Shown: piece by piece, positions 1 to 9,816 of the stretch
How the letters are laid out: the number at the start of each line of letters is the position of its first letter
Position numbering within the stretch: the stretch's first letter is position 1
From: Dehalobacter sp. DCM
Lineage (GTDB): Bacteria > Bacillota > Desulfitobacteriia > Desulfitobacteriales > Syntrophobotulaceae
NCBI RefSeq assembly: GCF_024972775.1
Contig: NZ_CP092282.1
Location: 4,245,525 to 4,309,524, forward strand
Direction of reading: 5' to 3'
Length of the DNA: 64,000 bases
Notes under the pieces: generated by a model
The model's input: only the letters and a program-made list of their open reading frames with translations
What the model was told of the DNA's origin: nothing
Databases searched by the model: none
Made by a program: the position numbers and the translations under genes

Positions 1-2
1 GG

Positions 3-1139
3 ATCCGGGCGATGTTTGAGGAAGGCGAACGGCTTGCTGAAATCCATGGCCGTGAAAATGTTTATGATTTCAGCCTGGGCAATCCGTTTTCCGAGCCGCC
101 GGAGGAAGTTGCTGCAACGCTTAAGAAATATGTTTCCGGAGAAGTTCAAGGTATTCATAAATACATGAATAATGCGGGTTATCCGGATGTCAGAGAGAAA
201 ATTGCGACTGTATTGCAAACGGAGAGTCACATCGATCTCACCCATGATAATATTGTAATGACAGTAGGTGCCGCCGGCGGTTTGAATGTTGTCCTAAAAG
301 CCTTACTGGATCCGGGTGATGAGGTCATTATTTTTGCACCCTATTTTGTGGAATACATCTTTTACACGGATAATCACGGCGGCAAAACCGTCGCTGTCCC
401 TCCTGATCCGAAGACCTTAGAACCGGATTTGTCGGCTTTGGAGAATACTATCACGCCCCATACAAAAGCGATCATAATTAATACCCCCAATAACCCCTCC
501 GGTGTTGTTTATACTGAAGAAATGCTTTGGGCTATCAAAAAGATACTCACTGATAAGGAAAAGTTGTTTGGAACAACGATTTATGTTATTTCCGACCAAC
601 CCTATGACCGGATCGTATACGACGGGACACGCGTACCCAGTATTTTGGCCATCTTTGAAAACAGTATCCTCGTTAATTCCTTCAGTAAATCCCTTGGCCT
701 TGCCGGAGAACGGATCGGCTATATTGCTACCAGCAGCCGGATTGAGGATGTTGATACGTTGAATAACGCCTTGGCATTTTGTAACAGGACCTTGGGCTTT
801 GTTAACGCGCCGGGATTATTCCAGAAAGTGGTCGGCGAGAATCTGAATGTAAAAACAGCTACAGACGATTACCAAAAGAAAAGAGATTACCTATACCATC
901 ATTTGACCCGTCTGGGATTTGAATGCGTAAAACCACAAGGAGCGTTCTACCTTTTTCCTAAAACTCTGATCCCGGATGATATCGCTTTTATCAAGAGCGC
1001 AGTAAAATATAATCTCTTGTTGGTTCCAGGTACCGGATTTGGCTGCCCCGGCCACACCCGTATTTCATATTGCGTGAGTATGGATACCATCGTCAATTCC
1101 ATTCCGGCCTTTGAGAAACTGGCGGCAGAATATAAATAA
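3..1139 (+). CDS. PLP-dependent aminotransferase, class I/II (5' end outside window)
   Basis: A fold-type I pyridoxal-phosphate aminotransferase, probably acting on an amino acid such as aspartate or an aromatic; the substrate cannot be told from sequence. It shows the DPGDEVI and NTPNNPSG motifs of the family and the PLP-binding lysine in SFSKSLGLAGERIGY. An ATG at 12 exists, but the frame stays open to base 3 and reads I-R-A-M-F-E-E-G. Relatives carry this motif a little inside the protein, so the true start lies before the window and the gene is 5'-truncated. A stem-loop with a T-run follows the stop. The next gene is convergent. Confidence 0.9.
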   Translation: MRAMFEEGERLAEIHGRENVYDFSLGNPFSEPPEEVAATLKKYVSGEVQGIHKYMNNAGYPDVREKIATVLQTESHIDLTHDNIVMTVGAAGGLNVVLKALLDPGDEVIIFAPYFVEYIFYTDNHGGKTVAVPPDPKTLEPDLSALENTITPHTKAIIINTPNNPSGVVYTEEMLWAIKKILTDKEKLFGTTIYVISDQPYDRIVYDGTRVPSILAIFENSILVNSFSKSLGLAGERIGYIATSSRIEDVDTLNNALAFCNRTLGFVNAPGLFQKVVGENLNVKTATDDYQKKRDYLYHHLTRLGFECVKPQGAFYLFPKTLIPDDIAFIKSAVKYNLLLVPGTGFGCPGHTRISYCVSMDTIVNSIPAFEKLAAEYK

Positions 1140-1202
1140 CACAATTGAAGCGAAGAGTAATAACAAAATAATATACTAACCAATAGTTTTTGAAAATAAG
1201 TC

Positions 1203-1255
1203 AACCTCACATGGGTACAGGAACGAGGCCGTATCCCCAGTGAGGTTTTATTTTA
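1203..1255 (+). terminator. Rho-independent terminator after the aminotransferase
   Basis: Arms AACCTCAC (1203-1210) and GTGAGGTT (1240-1247) pair perfectly and are followed by TTATTTTA. It lies between two convergent genes. Confidence 0.7.
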
Positions 1256-1282
1256 TCGCGAAAGTACCCGTTGGCGTCTTGA

Positions 1283-2617
1283 TTATGACTTCAACTCGGC
1301 CAGTGTTACCTTCACGTCCTTAGTCGTATCGTCGCGGTAATAGGTTACTGTGACAACATCACCGACGTTATGCTTAAATAACTCGTGACTCAGTTCCAGT
1401 GAACTGGAAACTGCGGTGCCATCGATTTTGGTGATGATATCGCCTTCACGGATTCCGGCTTTATAGGCAGGTCCGTTGACAGAAACAGCGTTAATATAGG
1501 CTCCCTCAGGCCATCCCTGCTGAGAAGCATATTCAGCCGTATAGCGATCATCAATCGAAACCAATATCCCGGGGTGAACAGCATATCCTTTGTCAATGAG
1601 CTGTTGAATCGTCGGGATTGCGTCCGATATTGGAATTGCAAAGCCCATTCCTTCATACCCTGTCTCCGAGTTTTTCGCGGCATTGATACCGATTACCTTC
1701 CCTGAATAATCGACCAGCGGTCCGCCGCTATTACCTGGATTGATCGCCGCATCCGTTTGAATCAAGTTAAAACTGGATTCACCTTGAAGCTCCAGATAAC
1801 GGTTTGTTGCCGAAATAACTCCCGCAGTCACTGAGCGTGCAAAATCCTCTCCTCCCGGATTGCCGATGGCCACGACGGGTTGTCCTACCTGCAGTGTGGT
1901 TGAGTCGCCAAGTGCCACATCCGTCAAGTTATCCGCGGTTATTTTTACTACCGCCAGATCTGTACGTTCATCCGTTCCGACGATCTCACCCGTGACTTCG
2001 CGTCCGTCCGCGAGGCTAACTACAATTTTCTCCGCGCCGGCGACGACATGATTATTCGTCACCACCAGCCCTTTATCGGCATCAATAATAAAACCGGAGC
2101 CGCTTGCCGCTTCCGCGAGTTCCCCTTTCGTCCCAAATCGATAACCATACGCACTGTATTGGAAATTAACGATACCGACGACTGCCGGTCCGACGGTTTT
2201 AGAAATGGCAACCACCGGATAGGAATATGTATCTGTTGTTAACCCGGTTGTATTCACGGTGGATGTTGTGGTTATAGCGTTTTGATCAGCTGTCGTCGTA
2301 TATTGCCCCGATTGAATGCGTGTGATCTCCGGGTAAAAAAACGGCACAAGCGCCAACGAAGCAGTTCCGCCCAAGAGCGCGCTGATTATGGCAACAATCG
2401 CAATGATCATTGTCCCCGGTCGGTTCCTTCTTGTTTTATCTGCTGCGTTCTCAGCAGCCGGTGTATCTCCGCTGTCGTAATTACTGACGCGATCCCATGT
2501 ATTATGACTGTCTTGCCTATCTGCCGCATGCTGGTTAGCTATAGCGTTTATATTTTCCGTATTGCAGCTATCATTATCACTAACATCGACGCGGTTGTGT
2601 AAATAGTCGTTCTCCAT
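1283..2617 (-). CDS. htrA: HtrA/DegP-type serine protease, membrane-anchored, with PDZ domain
   Basis: Envelope quality-control protease of the S1C family that degrades or chaperones misfolded exported proteins. The 444-residue reading has a hydrophilic cytoplasmic tail (1-65), one transmembrane segment (about 68-92), a trypsin-like domain with the full triad (His190 in TNNHVV, Asp220 in TDLAVV, Ser297 in GNSGGP), and a C-terminal PDZ domain (about 345-435). I chose the ATG at 2617 because GAAGGTGG sits just upstream; the frame is open a little further through TTG codons. It is transcribed divergently from the L,D-transpeptidase gene, so both face the cell envelope. Family assignment is secure; its substrates are unknown. 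Confidence 0.95.
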   Translation of the reverse strand: MENDYLHNRVDVSDNDSCNTENINAIANQHAADRQDSHNTWDRVSNYDSGDTPAAENAADKTRRNRPGTMIIAIVAIISALLGGTASLALVPFFYPEITRIQSGQYTTTADQNAITTTSTVNTTGLTTDTYSYPVVAISKTVGPAVVGIVNFQYSAYGYRFGTKGELAEAASGSGFIIDADKGLVVTNNHVVAGAEKIVVSLADGREVTGEIVGTDERTDLAVVKITADNLTDVALGDSTTLQVGQPVVAIGNPGGEDFARSVTAGVISATNRYLELQGESSFNLIQTDAAINPGNSGGPLVDYSGKVIGINAAKNSETGYEGMGFAIPISDAIPTIQQLIDKGYAVHPGILVSIDDRYTAEYASQQGWPEGAYINAVSVNGPAYKAGIREGDIITKIDGTAVSSSLELSHELFKHNVGDVVTVTYYRDDTTKDVKVTLAELKS

Positions 2618-2804
2618 TTGTGTTCCCACCTTCAACAATATTCACCGTATCCAATGCTTTTAATCTTACTTTAGGCTCATGATCCTATTTTAAACAGCAT
2701 GTATGACAATTTTGTGAACATTTGTTTACAAGATAATGAAAAAAACATGAAATTCCATAAACAAACAAACCAAACCCAGCGTAGGATAAGATGAGGTGAT
2801 CATA

Positions 2805-3137
2805 ATGTATACCATCGTTATTTCACTGCAAAAACATCAGCTCTATCTGTATAAAGACAACCGACAGATCAGGACTTATCCCGTAGCGGTCGGGAAACCC
2901 GCCACACCAACCCCAAAAGGATCGTTTAAAATAATAAATAAAGCACCAAATCCCGGTGGTGTCTTTGGTGCCATGTGGCTTGGCTTAAGCATCAGCGGTT
3001 ACGGTATTCACGGCACCAATAATCCGCAATCTATCGGCCGCTCAGTATCTAACGGATGTATCCGGATGGCTAACAAGGATGTCCTGGAACTTGCCGGCAT
3101 GATTCCTATCGGCACACCGGTGACGATCCGGGCATAA
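2805..3137 (+). CDS. Small YkuD-type L,D-transpeptidase
   Basis: Catalyses 3-3 cross-links in peptidoglycan or similar transpeptidation through a catalytic cysteine. The 110-residue protein is essentially a bare YkuD domain. The motif HGTN is followed by the active-site stretch SVSNGCIRM with the catalytic Cys. The ATG at 2805 has GAGGTGATC directly upstream, so the in-frame GTG at 2796, inside that ribosome site, is unlikely to be the start. I see no signal peptide, transmembrane helix or LysM domain, so how it would reach the cell wall is unclear. Its neighbour htrA is divergent. Confidence 0.9.
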   Translation: MYTIVISLQKHQLYLYKDNRQIRTYPVAVGKPATPTPKGSFKIINKAPNPGGVFGAMWLGLSISGYGIHGTNNPQSIGRSVSNGCIRMANKDVLELAGMIPIGTPVTIRA

Positions 3138-3142
3138 TGCCT

Positions 3143-3898
3143 TTATCTACCTGAGCCGCATTTGGGGCATTTCTGTAACGAGAGCGGCATCTCCAGCCCG
3201 CACTGATCGAGCAGTTCTGCGTCAGCAAGAATTTCATCTGTTTTGCCATCGGCAGCAACTTGTCCATCTCTGAGCACAATGACACGGTCGCTGATTTCCA
3301 GTATCATATCCAAATCATGGCTCGTAATCAATTTGGTATGTTCGAAACTTTTAAGCAAACTCATTACTCTGCGTCGGGCTTTCGGATCAAGAGAAGCCGT
3401 CGGTTCATCCATAATTAAAATATCCGGCTGCATCGAAAGTACCGATGCTATCGCCGCAGAACGTTTTTCGCCGCCGGAAAGCTTAAAAGGCGGGCGGTCT
3501 TTTAGATGGGTGATCCCCACCATTTCCATTGCTTGCGTTACCCTGTTTTCAACTTCTTTCTCGTCAAAACCGTAATTACGCGGCCCGAAGGCAACATCGT
3601 CATAAACGGTCGGCATAAAAAGTTGATCATCCGGATCCTGAAAGACCATCCCCATTCTCTGTCGAATCAACGGAAGGGTCTTTTTCGTCACATGGATATC
3701 CCCAATCAATATCTCCCCGCTGGTTGGAAACAGGACTCCCATCAGAAGCATCAAGAGTGTTGATTTTCCTGCACCGTTTACCCCTACAATTCCGACCGAT
3801 TCACCATGATGTATGGTAAAGGACATATCCTTGACAGCCCTGTTGCCGTCCGGATATACATAATTTACAGCGCGTGTTTCCAGTTTATGATGACTCAT
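3143..3898 (-). CDS. cbiO: ECF transporter ATP-binding protein (CbiO/EcfA type)
   Basis: ATPase subunit of an energy-coupling-factor importer for a metal ion or vitamin. It has Walker A (GVNGAGKST), Q-loop (MVFQDPDDQL, typical of EcfA/CbiO), signature LSGGEKR, Walker B (ILIMDEPTA) and H-loop (TSHDLD). The start at 3898 has GGAGTGA upstream; a GTG at 3910 overlaps that site and is rejected. The C-terminus ends in a CPKCGSGR tail with two cysteines, which is unusual. It lies 30 bases downstream of the CbiQ-like gene and forms an operon with it. No S component or CbiM is present here, so the substrate is open. Confidence 0.92.
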   Translation of the reverse strand: MSHHKLETRAVNYVYPDGNRAVKDMSFTIHHGESVGIVGVNGAGKSTLLMLLMGVLFPTSGEILIGDIHVTKKTLPLIRQRMGMVFQDPDDQLFMPTVYDDVAFGPRNYGFDEKEVENRVTQAMEMVGITHLKDRPPFKLSGGEKRSAAIASVLSMQPDILIMDEPTASLDPKARRRVMSLLKSFEHTKLITSHDLDMILEISDRVIVLRDGQVAADGKTDEILADAELLDQCGLEMPLSLQKCPKCGSGR

Positions 3899-3928
3899 CG
3901 TATAAATCACTCCATGCTAATATATGAC

Positions 3929-4726
3929 TCAATTAAACAGTGATCCCATTAAAAGCGGCAAATTATATATCCTGGCCACTAGAAAAAAGCATATCCAGCC
4001 GGCTAAAAAATAGAAATCCTTTGCTTTGAATTTGGGATCCTCTCCCGTATGATATTCTCCTGTAAATCCCCTTACGCACATTGCCTGGTAGATTCTCTCT
4101 GCCCGGTCCAGAGTACGGATCAGCAATTGGCCGACAAGGGGTCCCCATACATTGCGCTGAATACCTTTCTGTCCTGGAGCCCTTAACTTATAGGCCCTGA
4201 CGGTTCTAGCCACTTCCTCAATCAACACGGTGATATAGCGGTAAGTCAGCAATAACTGCATGACAAAGAGCCTCGGAACCTTCAGCATACGCAACCCGGC
4301 GGCAAGTTTGTTCATTCCCGTCGTAGATATCAAAATCAACGCGGCGGTCACCGTAAACAGGCTTTTGAGAAGGATAGAGGCAAATGTTACCCAACCCCGT
4401 GATATCGCCAAATCGCCAAACATAATTACCTGCGAGTCGAAGAGCGGATTTAATATACCAATACCGATGATCAGTGGTTCAATGATCAGCAAACGCAGCA
4501 ACACCTGTTTTATCGGCAGTTCTGCGAGCATGAATATCACCACAGGGTACAAAGCAAGAGGAAAAAGCGCTATGATGTCGTAGCGGCTATAGGACACGAC
4601 AATGATAAGATAAACTAACGTTGTCACTATCTTTGTCAGTGGATGCAGCCGATGGACAAATGTATCCTTTCGGGACAATTCATCCAGGAGCCGCATATTG
4701 TATAGCGCATTTGTAAAGTCAGCCAT
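3929..4726 (-). CDS. cbiQ: ECF transporter transmembrane protein (CbiQ/EcfT type)
   Basis: Integral membrane coupling subunit that links the ATPase dimer to a substrate-capture protein. The 265-residue protein has several hydrophobic helices and the CbiQ-type cytoplasmic signatures, including the LRAPG and AMCVRGFTG stretches in the Ala-Arg-Gly coupling regions. GGAAGTGAG precedes the ATG. It is first in a two-gene operon with the ATPase. The leader upstream contains a hairpin with a U-run about 60 bases before the start, so attenuation is possible. Substrate (cobalt, nickel or a vitamin) cannot be decided without the missing S component. Confidence 0.9.
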   Translation of the reverse strand: MADFTNALYNMRLLDELSRKDTFVHRLHPLTKIVTTLVYLIIVVSYSRYDIIALFPLALYPVVIFMLAELPIKQVLLRLLIIEPLIIGIGILNPLFDSQVIMFGDLAISRGWVTFASILLKSLFTVTAALILISTTGMNKLAAGLRMLKVPRLFVMQLLLTYRYITVLIEEVARTVRAYKLRAPGQKGIQRNVWGPLVGQLLIRTLDRAERIYQAMCVRGFTGEYHTGEDPKFKAKDFYFLAGWICFFLVARIYNLPLLMGSLFN

Positions 4727-4783
4727 TCTGATTTCTCACTTCCAGCCGGTTTTATGCATCGCCATGCTGCGCAAAACATTTAT

Positions 4784-4826
4784 AATAAACAAAAAGCGGG
4801 AACATACTTCGGGTATGGTTCCCCGC
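4784..4826 (-). promoter_or_regulatory. Terminator-like hairpin in the leader of the cbiQ-cbiO operon
   Basis: On the minus strand a stem built from GCGGGGAACCATAC and GTATGTTCCCGC (small bulges) is followed by TTTTTGTTT. It sits between the upstream region and the cbiQ start at 4726, with no gene immediately before it to terminate, so it may be an attenuator. I looked for cobalamin and Ni/Co riboswitch consensus parts and did not find them. Confidence 0.5.
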
Positions 4827-5249
4827 CGAGGTGATTATCATACTGTCGCTTTGCTTCCCCTTCTTTTAATAAAACGAACGATGCTTTTTTTTAAGGCATT
4901 CAATTTCTATTCATATCGCTTTCTTCTTTGTCACATCTATAGAACGGATAATAATGATGCTATAAATAATTAGTTACTTTGATACTTAAAATACTTTAGC
5001 AAAATAAAGCACCTTACAGTATTTATTATAAAATAGATATCATTTATTTTACAATCCTGGTGGGGGGGATCTTTCCAGAGGCAAAAGAATAAAAAAACGT
5101 TTGAACTTACAAATGTTTTTTTAGTAATTGAATATTAATTATTCAATTATTATTCAATTCTATTTTACGTATGTAACAAATACACGGAAAGTTGGAATCG
5201 ATGTATTTGTTATCCAGACGACTTCCCCTGAGGGATTCAATGTCAATGA
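4827..5249. other. Long intergenic region, no gene seen
   Basis: AT-rich, with no supportable open frame on either strand. It holds a G-run near 5061-5067 and a terminator-like hairpin at 5091-5122. The cbiQ leader and promoter should lie here. I recognise no known riboswitch class. Confidence 0.5.
5091..5122 (-). terminator. Possible bidirectional terminator
   Basis: AAAAAAACGTTTG and CAAATGTTTTTTT pair with one G-T wobble around a 6-base loop, giving a U-run on either strand. The nearest gene that would use it is the glycosyltransferase ending at 5250. Confidence 0.45.
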
Positions 5250-6287
5250 CTAATGACTGGAGATCTTCCGGTCACTTCTAAATACAAAATTACGCTGACA
5301 CCAATAACTAAAAATAAAAAGTGTAACTTCGGTCATGATTTTAGCGAAAAATAAGGGGACGCCAATAAGAATATTTAAGCTGTATAGAAGTCCGTAATTG
5401 CACGACATAATCACAGCGACAAGGGAAAAATACTTTAATGCAGAAAGCTGAACTTCATGCTTTCTGCCCCGGGCAAATACAAAATTGCTGTTAAGGGTGT
5501 AATTCACAATAGAACTGCATACCCTGGCAGCGATGACGGAAAACAGAAGGTTAGATGTGATGGTCTGCAAAAGAAGGAGCAATGCAAAATCCATTACGCC
5601 AGCGATCAGGGATGAAGCGCAAAACTTGAAAATCGGAACATAAACTCGAATCGAATCCGAAAATGTTCGAAAGTGTGTAGAATGATTTTTTACCTCATAG
5701 ACCGTGCTGATATAAACTTCGTAAAATGAAAACCCGGCTGATTTAGCTTCAAGCAGAATATTCATCTCGTATTCAAATCGCTTTCCCGGAATCCCGCATA
5801 ACCATTCCAGCATATCGGACGAATAACCGCGAAGTCCCGTCTGGGTATCCGATAAATTTGAGCCGGCAGAAATCGAAAAAACCGTCCGTGTCACCGTATT
5901 GCCAAAGCGGCTGCGCAGCGGTACTTTCCCTGTAAACTTTCGTGATCCAAGTATGATATGACCTTTTCTATCCCGGGTAATCCTGGCGACCCGCATGATA
6001 TCTCTGGCCAGGTGCTGTCCGTCACTGTCAGCACAGACCACACCATCAGCCTCACCTATCTGCAAAAGATACTGGAATCCCGTTTTTAAGGCCGCACCTT
6101 TCCCTTGATTTGTCTCGTGCCGGAGAACAACGCACCCTTGCTCTTCGGCCATTAGAAAAATATGCTTATATTTTTTCCCGCTCCCGTCATCCACAATAAC
6201 CAATTGGAAGCTGCCTTTGCTTTCTATTTCTTTAATTAATTGTATCAGTCTTAAATCGGGTTCATATGCCGGTATAAGTATCGTCAT
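5250..6287 (-). CDS. Glycosyltransferase family 2 fused to a GtrA-like membrane domain
   Basis: Probably a polyprenyl-phosphate sugar transferase that makes or flips a lipid-linked sugar for cell-surface glycosylation. The N-terminal GT-A domain (about 1-220) has TILIPAYEPD, IVDDGSG and the DSDGQ metal-binding motif, and resembles dolichol-phosphate mannosyltransferase-type enzymes. The C-terminal part (about 225-340) has four hydrophobic helices typical of GtrA. The ATG at 6287 follows GGGGGT; the frame is open slightly upstream from a TTG. Fusion of the two parts is common in Firmicutes. It stands alone between unrelated genes. The donor sugar is unknown. Confidence 0.88.
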   Translation of the reverse strand: MTILIPAYEPDLRLIQLIKEIESKGSFQLVIVDDGSGKKYKHIFLMAEEQGCVVLRHETNQGKGAALKTGFQYLLQIGEADGVVCADSDGQHLARDIMRVARITRDRKGHIILGSRKFTGKVPLRSRFGNTVTRTVFSISAGSNLSDTQTGLRGYSSDMLEWLCGIPGKRFEYEMNILLEAKSAGFSFYEVYISTVYEVKNHSTHFRTFSDSIRVYVPIFKFCASSLIAGVMDFALLLLLQTITSNLLFSVIAARVCSSIVNYTLNSNFVFARGRKHEVQLSALKYFSLVAVIMSCNYGLLYSLNILIGVPLFFAKIMTEVTLFIFSYWCQRNFVFRSDRKISSH

Positions 6288-6512
6288 GTGGCGTACCCCC
6301 AAAAATTCTCATTTTTATTCATTGACCTTACATTATCCTATAGTGTATTGTACCGGCTCATTATGGCAGGATTGTGAAGTTTGGATTACGGTTTAATGAA
6401 ATATTGATGAGATAACAATGAGAATATCTCGATAATAATAGACTGGCAATATCCATGCTTATACTTCAACTTTTTGAAGATTTTATGGCATTCGGTTGAA
6501 AAACGTATATCA

Positions 6513-6554
6513 TAAAAAAAAGGGTTCTCAAGGTGTAGCTTCCTTCAAGAACCC
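6513..6554 (-). terminator. Terminator of the synthetase/two-component operon
   Basis: On the minus strand GGGTTCTTGAAGG pairs with CCTTGAGAACCC and is followed by eight T residues. It lies just past the stop of the HD-GYP gene and marks the 3' end of the operon that begins with the phosphopantetheinyl transferase. Confidence 0.85.
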
Positions 6555-6576
6555 GTCCTAATATCTTTGTAGCCCT

Positions 6577-8079
6577 TTATTCAAACGTATGTGCAACATC
6601 CATAACCATTTGAGGAAATTCCGATAGCCTTGCAACAAATTTTCCAACAACATCCTCATCAAATTGCGTTCCCGCCCCTTGAATCAGCTGGGATTTGGCC
6701 TCTTCAAACTTCAACTTGGAACGATACCGACGGTCAGAAATCATCGCATCAAACGCATCCGCTACCGAGATGATTCTGGCCATAAATGGAATTTCATCCC
6801 GCTTTAATCCTTCCGGATAACCTTTCCCGTCAACGCGTTCATGATGGCATTTAACAATCGGAACAACTTCCTTAAACATGGACACAGCCGATAAAATTCG
6901 TGCGCCTTTTAGCGGATGCTTTTTAATCTCATCATATTCTTTTTCATTCAATTTCTGGGATTTAAACAGAATATCGTCTGATGTGCCAATTTTCCCAACA
7001 TCATGGAAAATACCGCTCACCCTAAGCAACTCAAGCTCTTCTTTAGATAGATTGAATGCTTCACCAATTTTTACAGCGAAATACGCTACGCGATCGGAGT
7101 GACCGCGGGTATAGATATCCTTGGCATCGACGACCAACCGTAATGCTTCAACCGTATCCATGTAAGTTTCTCTTAACTGGTCATAGGTCCGATTAAGCTC
7201 ATCATTTTTGATATTAACTAACGAATGGAGGAACGCATTATTGATTGAGGATGCTGCTTGGCTGGAATAGATTTCGAGCAGCTTAGATCCCTCTTCCAAA
7301 TCATCGCCTTCGACGTAAATAATCCCAATATCCTGCTGGAATTCGTTGATCAGCGGAATAATAATACTTTTCTCCAGCTTAAGGACTTTGTTGTTGATCC
7401 TTGCATTACCGATTGCTTCCATCAGCTCCGGATCAAGCATATCCATCAAGTCGCCAACTTTTTTCTTGTATTTGCCGATCCCTTTAAAAATACTGGTATT
7501 GCCAGAGCTAATATTCGTGATATCATCAATCAGAATAAATGCATTCTTGCTGTCAACAAGAGGCAATATCTCCGTAAGAATGTCCTCCAGAATATTATCT
7601 ATCGGCTGCAGCTGGTATATCTTAGGGACAGCCTGGAGGATTTTGTTCAACCCTTCCTGAAACTTCTTGATCGTCCTCATCTGCGATATCGATTTGATGC
7701 CGGATTCGACGAGCAGTAACAGTTGGTCAAAGCGGTCTCCTTTTTCACAATATCCCTGAATATCCAGAGCTTTAATGGTCTCCAGCGGCGGCGCGAGGTC
7801 TTTATGACCTGTAAGCAGGAGAATATATAACTCCCGGTTAAATTCTCTTATTCGTTCAACAACGGCATCGCCATGAATCGGGTACATTAAATAATCCAAA
7901 ATCAGAAGGTCATAATTTTCATTGCGAATTTTTTCGATTGCAGCCAAAGGGTCAGTTACGCCAGTAAATTGATAGCCGCTTCTTTTAAGAACAACAGACA
8001 ATGAATCGATAATGCCCTGTTCATCGTCAACTATTAAGATGTTGTAGTCTAAATTAACCCGTTTAGACGACCGCCTCAT
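6577..8079 (-). CDS. Response regulator with HD-GYP cyclic-di-GMP phosphodiesterase output
   Basis: A two-component output protein expected to hydrolyse cyclic-di-GMP when phosphorylated. The receiver domain (about 13-130) has the acidic pocket in VDDEQ and the phospho-acceptor Asp62 in LLILDYLM. A GAF-like middle region (about 150-290) is followed by an HD-GYP domain with HDVGKIG (near residue 360) and HHERVDGKGYPEG (near 415), so the metal ligands and the GYP motif are intact. Its start lies within the end of the upstream histidine kinase gene (17-base overlap) behind AGGAGG, which indicates translational coupling to its cognate kinase. That kinase is now split by an insertion sequence, so both signalling and polarity are probably affected. 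Confidence 0.93.
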   Translation of the reverse strand: MRRSSKRVNLDYNILIVDDEQGIIDSLSVVLKRSGYQFTGVTDPLAAIEKIRNENYDLLILDYLMYPIHGDAVVERIREFNRELYILLLTGHKDLAPPLETIKALDIQGYCEKGDRFDQLLLLVESGIKSISQMRTIKKFQEGLNKILQAVPKIYQLQPIDNILEDILTEILPLVDSKNAFILIDDITNISSGNTSIFKGIGKYKKKVGDLMDMLDPELMEAIGNARINNKVLKLEKSIIIPLINEFQQDIGIIYVEGDDLEEGSKLLEIYSSQAASSINNAFLHSLVNIKNDELNRTYDQLRETYMDTVEALRLVVDAKDIYTRGHSDRVAYFAVKIGEAFNLSKEELELLRVSGIFHDVGKIGTSDDILFKSQKLNEKEYDEIKKHPLKGARILSAVSMFKEVVPIVKCHHERVDGKGYPEGLKRDEIPFMARIISVADAFDAMISDRRYRSKLKFEEAKSQLIQGAGTQFDEDVVGKFVARLSEFPQMVMDVAHTFE

Positions 8080-9809
8080 AGTCAGCCTCCTGTGTTACTG
8101 CATTGATATAAGGTATAGTGATGTAGAATGCTGTTCCAAATCCTTCTTTCGATATAAACCGCATATTTCCAGAGAATCTGCCTTTAATTGTAGAATACGA
8201 CATATATAAGCCAAGTCCTGTTCCATTTTTGCCTTTTGTGGTAAACATTTCTTTAAAAAGTTTATTTTGCACTTCTGTGGGTATCCCCTTGCCATGATCG
8301 CTGATCATTATTTCCACATTACTATTATCTTTGGATATTCTGAGTCCGATCTTTCCGCTTTCTCCTTCATAGGATTGTATCGCATTGATAATGAGATTGT
8401 CTATAATTTGAATCATGCTGTTGATTTCGCCTTTTACTTCCGTGGTTAAATCTATATCGAACTCCGTCTCCAGGGTGCAATGATATTTCTTTAATTCGAG
8501 CTTCATTAATACATCGACTCTTTTAACTAGTTCCTGAAGCGTAAATTTCTCCGAACCGGAATAATTCATTTGGACAGCCTGTCCTTTTACCGCACTGATG
8601 ATATCCGTCATATACGAACAGTATGGCTTCATTTTCTCCAGCCACTCCTGCATCTCTTTGGCAATCTCGTAATGGTCCTCCGGTGTAACGTTTTCATCTT
8701 CAACCGATTCAATATACTCATCGGTTAAATCTTTCAAAGCCTCAATCCCTCCGGCAATCGACATGATCGGTGTCTTTAGATTATGGGCAATACTTCCGAT
8801 CATTTGCCCGAGTGATGCCATTCTTTCCTGCTCCAATAAAATTTCCTGGTTCCGTTTGATGATCTCGATATTTTTTTTGTGCTCGGTGATATCCTTGAAC
8901 AAAATGATGGAGCCGATAAAATTATTGCCTGAGTAGATGGGGGTAATTTCGATATCGAAATACTTGTTAAAATTTCCACCAATCAGCTGTTCCTCATAGG
9001 CAATGCTTGATTTTTGTTCTTTGGCGAATGTCGTGTTCAATTCTAATTGTTTAATATTCATTTGGATACCCGAATTGGATATCAGCTCAATAAGATTCTG
9101 TTTTCTTTTAATATTTATTACATTAGAAAAAGTATTGATTAATGTTTGATTGTAATCAATAATCTCATTTTCTTCATTAATGACAATATAGCTGTCAGAG
9201 ATTAAGTCAACAATCCTTTGTAAAGCAATTGGAACAACATTAAGAAAATCAAACTTAAATATGGCTATCGCAAAACAAATAATACCTATAGTAAATGCTA
9301 CTGGGAATGGATCATATATTGAATAAAACTTAAGCAAATCATTATTCGTATTATTTCCTATAAGCCACAGAACATTTACAATTAAAGGAATTATACTAGC
9401 AATGATGATAAGTATTGCCTGCTTTGAGAAAAAACCCGCATTTTTTATCGAAAAACGTATAAAACAATATAATCCTACTGCTATACATCCATACGTAAAG
9501 GGTAAGTGAACATAATAAAAATAATTTCCCCAAATACTATTAGCAAACAATGTGAACTCTTTATAGAATAGCTCATGATAACTATTGGTCCATAACAATA
9601 TGTTTGAAAGGATTGGTATCACAAATAGTAATGAATATATACCAAAAATATTGATTCTATTTTTCGCGAATACTAATCCAACAAAAAGGAATGCAACAGG
9701 TAATAGCGTTTGTCCTAGAAATGGAATATAAGATAAAACAATACTATTAAAGTTAAGAAAGTTTTCAGAAATTATTGCAATAGCATAACCGATATTACAA
9801 ATGATCATA
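8063..9809 (-). pseudogene. Sensor histidine kinase, 3' part of a gene split by an IS element
   Basis: Most of a membrane sensor kinase: the rest of an N-terminal multi-helix (7TM histidine-kinase-type) region, a PAS-like segment (SDSYIVINEENEIIDYNQ), the phospho-acceptor box AHNLKTP, and a HATPase domain with DNLIINA, DHGKGIP and GTGLGLYMSY. The open frame now extends into the IS to a GTG at 9895, but those first residues are IS-encoded. Removing the IS and one target copy joins this part in frame to 11478-11605 and yields a 624-residue kinase whose stop overlaps the HD-GYP regulator start. A product lacking the first membrane segment might still be made from transcription out of the IS; that is inference. 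The membrane-coding portion is visibly AT-rich. Confidence 0.9.
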
Positions 9810-9816
9810 GATATAA
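9810..9816. repeat. Target-site duplication, left copy
   Basis: GATATAA here is repeated at 11478-11484, directly flanking the inverted repeats. The duplication could be counted as 9 bases (GATATAACT) depending on where the IS ends are set. Confidence 0.9.

Noticed and set aside
4727-5249. Cobalamin or nickel/cobalt riboswitch before cbiQ
   Set aside because: I could not find the conserved boxes; only an isolated terminator-like stem is supported.
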